From assembly GCA_900299065.1 (NCBI GenBank), contig OMIJ01000076.1, positions 1 through 15,661 of the forward strand: DNA of 15,661 bases. The letters run 5' to 3'. A program made the position numbers and the translations under genes. The notes under the pieces were generated by a model, which saw nothing but the letters and a program-made list of their open reading frames with translations, ran no database searches and was not told where the DNA came from. This DNA comes from Hyphomicrobiales bacterium. Lineage in GTDB: Bacteria > Pseudomonadota > Alphaproteobacteria > Rhizobiales > Beijerinckiaceae. This document shows positions 13,956-15,661 of this stretch, in pieces (position 1 is the first letter of the stretch; each line of letters opens with the position of its first letter).

Positions 13956-14828
13956 TCATAATTTTAATGACATTCGCCAGACATGCCATTGCCTTTTCCA
14001 GCCTGGCAAAAGCCACGCGCCCTGAAAGGGATTCCAACCCTTGCGCTGCATCACGGTCAGGCTCGGCTCTATGAGTGCTAATCCCAAAATGACGCTGCGG
14101 GCTTGCGGTTTCAAAGAACCAAGATCAGCGAGAGCCTTTTGTGAATGATGCCGCGCAAGATCGGCGATCTCGCGCAAGGCCTGCTGCAAAGACGCACTCA
14201 TTTGCTGCCGGATGAGAGAATTAGGATCAACACTATGCTTGATCAGTATATCTTTGGGTAGATAGATTTGCGAGCGGGCGGCATGAATAGCAATGGAGTG
14301 CATTATGTGCACCAATCCAATCGAGACACAGGCATGACCAATACAATCCGCGCCGCCGGGATTCTCACCAGCGGCGAGCACCATTGAGGCTAGACGCAAG
14401 GGAGCGCCAATGGTTTCACCGCAATAGCCCTCCAGATCCCGCATCGAGGGCATGGGATCTTGATAAAGATCGAAGACATGCGCATCGATGAGATCTAGCA
14501 AGGGTTGAACTGGCAAATCATAAGCCGCAATCGTCGCTAATAAAGCCTCGGCTAAAGGATGACCCTGCCCGTTGCGATCCGCGCTTTGCGAATGTGGGGA
14601 GAGCACATCGCGCCAATATTGCAATCTGATCTCGCCCAATTGAGGCTCCGAGACGAGAAAGGGAATACGCTTGATCTCGGCGCTAAAGGCAAAGAGCGCA
14701 TGTAAATGCGCCCTAAATTCGGAAGGCGCGAACAGACAATTGAGCCAATTTTCCCAATCATGCTCATGCAATTGATCCGCACAATAGCTATAATTTTGAG
14801 CTTGATGAGCGGGCACTTGCGGGTTCAT
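13956..14828 (-). CDS. Phytoene/squalene-synthase-fold protein, NDUFAF6-like, 290 aa
   Basis: The fold is that of squalene/phytoene synthases: HALFAFSAEIKRI at 43-55, QLGEIRLQYWRDVL at 63-76, YCGETIGAPLRLASMVL at 135-151, and RSQIYLPKDIL at 185-195. The Asp-rich motifs needed for prenyl diphosphate chemistry are missing. The first is replaced by FSAEIKRI, and the second region reads GLVHIMHSIAIHAAR where a synthase has NxxRDxxED. This matches NDUFAF6, the complex I assembly factor that lost catalysis, and its alphaproteobacterial relatives. The ATG at 14826-14828 shares one base with the TGA of the upstream NDUFAF3-like gene, so the two are translationally coupled. A role in NADH:quinone oxidoreductase assembly is inferred from these two relatives. 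Confidence 0.85.
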   Translation of the reverse strand: MNPQVPAHQAQNYSYCADQLHEHDWENWLNCLFAPSEFRAHLHALFAFSAEIKRIPFLVSEPQLGEIRLQYWRDVLSPHSQSADRNGQGHPLAEALLATIAAYDLPVQPLLDLIDAHVFDLYQDPMPSMRDLEGYCGETIGAPLRLASMVLAAGENPGGADCIGHACVSIGLVHIMHSIAIHAARSQIYLPKDILIKHSVDPNSLIRQQMSASLQQALREIADLARHHSQKALADLGSLKPQARSVILGLALIEPSLTVMQRKGWNPFQGAWLLPGWKRQWHVWRMSLKL

Positions 14829-15214
14829 CAAGCGCTCGCCAGCAGTAATGCGCCAACGGATCTGTGCTCTTCCATCATAATATTATAAGTAGCAATGGCA
14901 TGACCTGTGGCCATAGCTTCAAGATTGATCCCCTGCCCTTGCATTAGCTGACGCAGATTGTGCGGAACAGGTTCTGACTTTGCGCCTGTGCCAATCAAAA
15001 GGAAGGACACAAGTCCCTTGGGCAGATCGAACAAAGGCTTCAGCAAGGTCTCTGTCACATCAGCTATATCGCGTGCCTCAATCGCCTGAATCCCGCTAGG
15101 CAGAACCAGAATCGAGCCGCGATGAGACATATCAGCAAAACGAAACCCGCCAGCACCATAAGCCGAGATCACATGCTGGCCGGGCAGATAGCCTTTATAG
15201 ATCCGCTCTGACAT
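14828..15214 (-). CDS. Mth938-domain protein (DUF498), NDUFAF3-like, 128 aa
   Basis: This is a single-domain cytosolic protein of the Mth938/DUF498 family. The opening YLPGQHVISAYGAGGFRFAD, then GSILVLPSGIQAIEA, SFLLIGTGAKSEPVPHNLRQLM at about 70-91, and MATGHAIATYNIMMEEHRSVGALLL are the family's conserved blocks. The eukaryotic member NDUFAF3 is a mitochondrial complex I assembly factor, and its bacterial relatives are known to lie next to secD/secF or similar membrane-insertion genes, as here. The ATG at 15212-15214 lies 29 bases after the secF stop, and the stop overlaps the start of the NDUFAF6-like gene by one base. Co-transcription of all three is likely. Confidence 0.9.
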   Translation of the reverse strand: MSERIYKGYLPGQHVISAYGAGGFRFADMSHRGSILVLPSGIQAIEARDIADVTETLLKPLFDLPKGLVSFLLIGTGAKSEPVPHNLRQLMQGQGINLEAMATGHAIATYNIMMEEHRSVGALLLASA

Positions 15215-15243
15215 CAGCTTCAGGCCTTAAAGGCATGCACAGA

Positions 15244-15661
15244 TCAATCGACTGGTGAGTCTGATTTAGCATTCTCCGACGCCAGATTGCGCACGCCAAG
15301 ATAGATCAGGATCGGCGAACAGATGAAAATCGAGGAATAAGTAGCAACAAATATGCCCCACATCATCGCCAGCGAGAAAGAGCGAATAACATGCCCGCCA
15401 AAGAAGACGAGCGCCAAAAGCGCCAGAAACACTGTTGTCGCTGTCATGATCGTGCGCGGCAGCACGGCATTGATCGACAGATCAATCATTTCAGCAATCG
15501 GCATGCGCTTATATTTTTTCATCATTTCGCGAATACGATCGAGCACAACGACAGTTTCGTTGAGTGAATAACCAACAATCGTCAAAATCGCCGCAATCGA
15601 GGTCGTATTGAACTCCAATTGCGTCACGCAGAAAAATCCAACCGTCAGCAAAAGATCATGC
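15244..15661 (-). CDS. secF: Protein translocase subunit SecF (partial, N-terminus outside the window)
   Basis: SecF, with SecD, uses the proton gradient to pull proteins through SecYEG and helps insert membrane proteins. About 138 C-terminal residues are visible, beginning at HDLLLTVGFF. They include the hallmark SLNETVVVLDRIREMMKKY followed by SINAVLPRTIMTATTVF, the last three membrane segments, and a short polar tail ending SDSPVD. The frame stays open to the right edge, so the upstream half is cut by the window and not by a mutation. The gene is the first visible member of a minus-strand cluster with the NDUFAF3-like and NDUFAF6-like genes. Confidence 0.97.
   Translation of the reverse strand, partial: HDLLLTVGFFCVTQLEFNTTSIAAILTIVGYSLNETVVVLDRIREMMKKYKRMPIAEMIDLSINAVLPRTIMTATTVFLALLALVFFGGHVIRSFSLAMMWGIFVATYSSIFICSPILIYLGVRNLASENAKSDSPVD

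Noticed and set aside
13956..14828. Functional phytoene or squalene synthase
   Set aside because: Both Asp-rich catalytic motifs are missing, and the neighbour is an NDUFAF3-like gene, not an isoprenoid gene.
1..15661. CRISPR array, tRNA, integrase, transposase or phage genes
   Set aside because: Looked for evenly spaced repeats, cloverleaf sequences and recombinase motifs; none were seen.

Overview
The window looks like a chromosomal segment of an alphaproteobacterium, probably Hyphomicrobiales (Rhizobiales). I infer this from the S9 and L13 sequences, the rplM-rpsI pair lying near argC, the order secF, Mth938/NDUFAF3-like gene, NDUFAF6-like gene, and the moderate G+C content. No database could be searched, so the taxon is a reading and not a measurement. 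I see no tRNA, rRNA, CRISPR array, insertion sequence or prophage. No stretch above 300 bases lacks a gene; the largest intergenic gap is about 200 bases.

Left part (1-6426): the N-terminal two fifths of argC (minus, cut by the window edge), preceded on the same strand by a secreted 418-residue protein of unknown function. Next come a translationally coupled plus-strand pair (a C-factor-like short-chain dehydrogenase and a DUF2256 zinc-ribbon-like protein), a convergent NnrU-family membrane protein, a small secreted four-cysteine protein, and a 462-residue protein with ten EF-hand-type loops. Two minus-strand genes follow: a small membrane protein and a secreted 163-residue protein.

Centre (6480-9616, all minus): rpsI and rplM, separated by two bases. 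A clear sigma70-type promoter lies upstream of rplM, and a good intrinsic terminator lies after rpsI. Upstream sit a divergent Mur-ligase-family protein and a PaaI-type thioesterase. In the related genomes I remember, argC follows rpsI closely; here about 6.1 kb separates them, and that interval holds most of the unfamiliar genes.

Right part (9802-15661): an MsrQ/YedZ-like haem membrane protein overlapping a CoA-binding (YccU-type) protein; a convergent SnoaL-like protein; a cysteine-cluster protein; and a membrane-anchored, single-domain FMN/3Fe-4S glutamate-synthase-like enzyme. Last is a minus-strand cluster: secF (partial), an Mth938/NDUFAF3-like gene and a phytoene-synthase-fold gene lacking the catalytic Asp motifs (NDUFAF6-like). 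That cluster links membrane-protein insertion with likely complex I assembly.

The item most worth attention is the ten-loop EF-hand protein at 3951-5339. It has no visible signal peptide, and its architecture recalls calsymin, a secreted calcium-binding protein of Rhizobium etli. An imperfect hairpin-forming inverted repeat lies just upstream of it.
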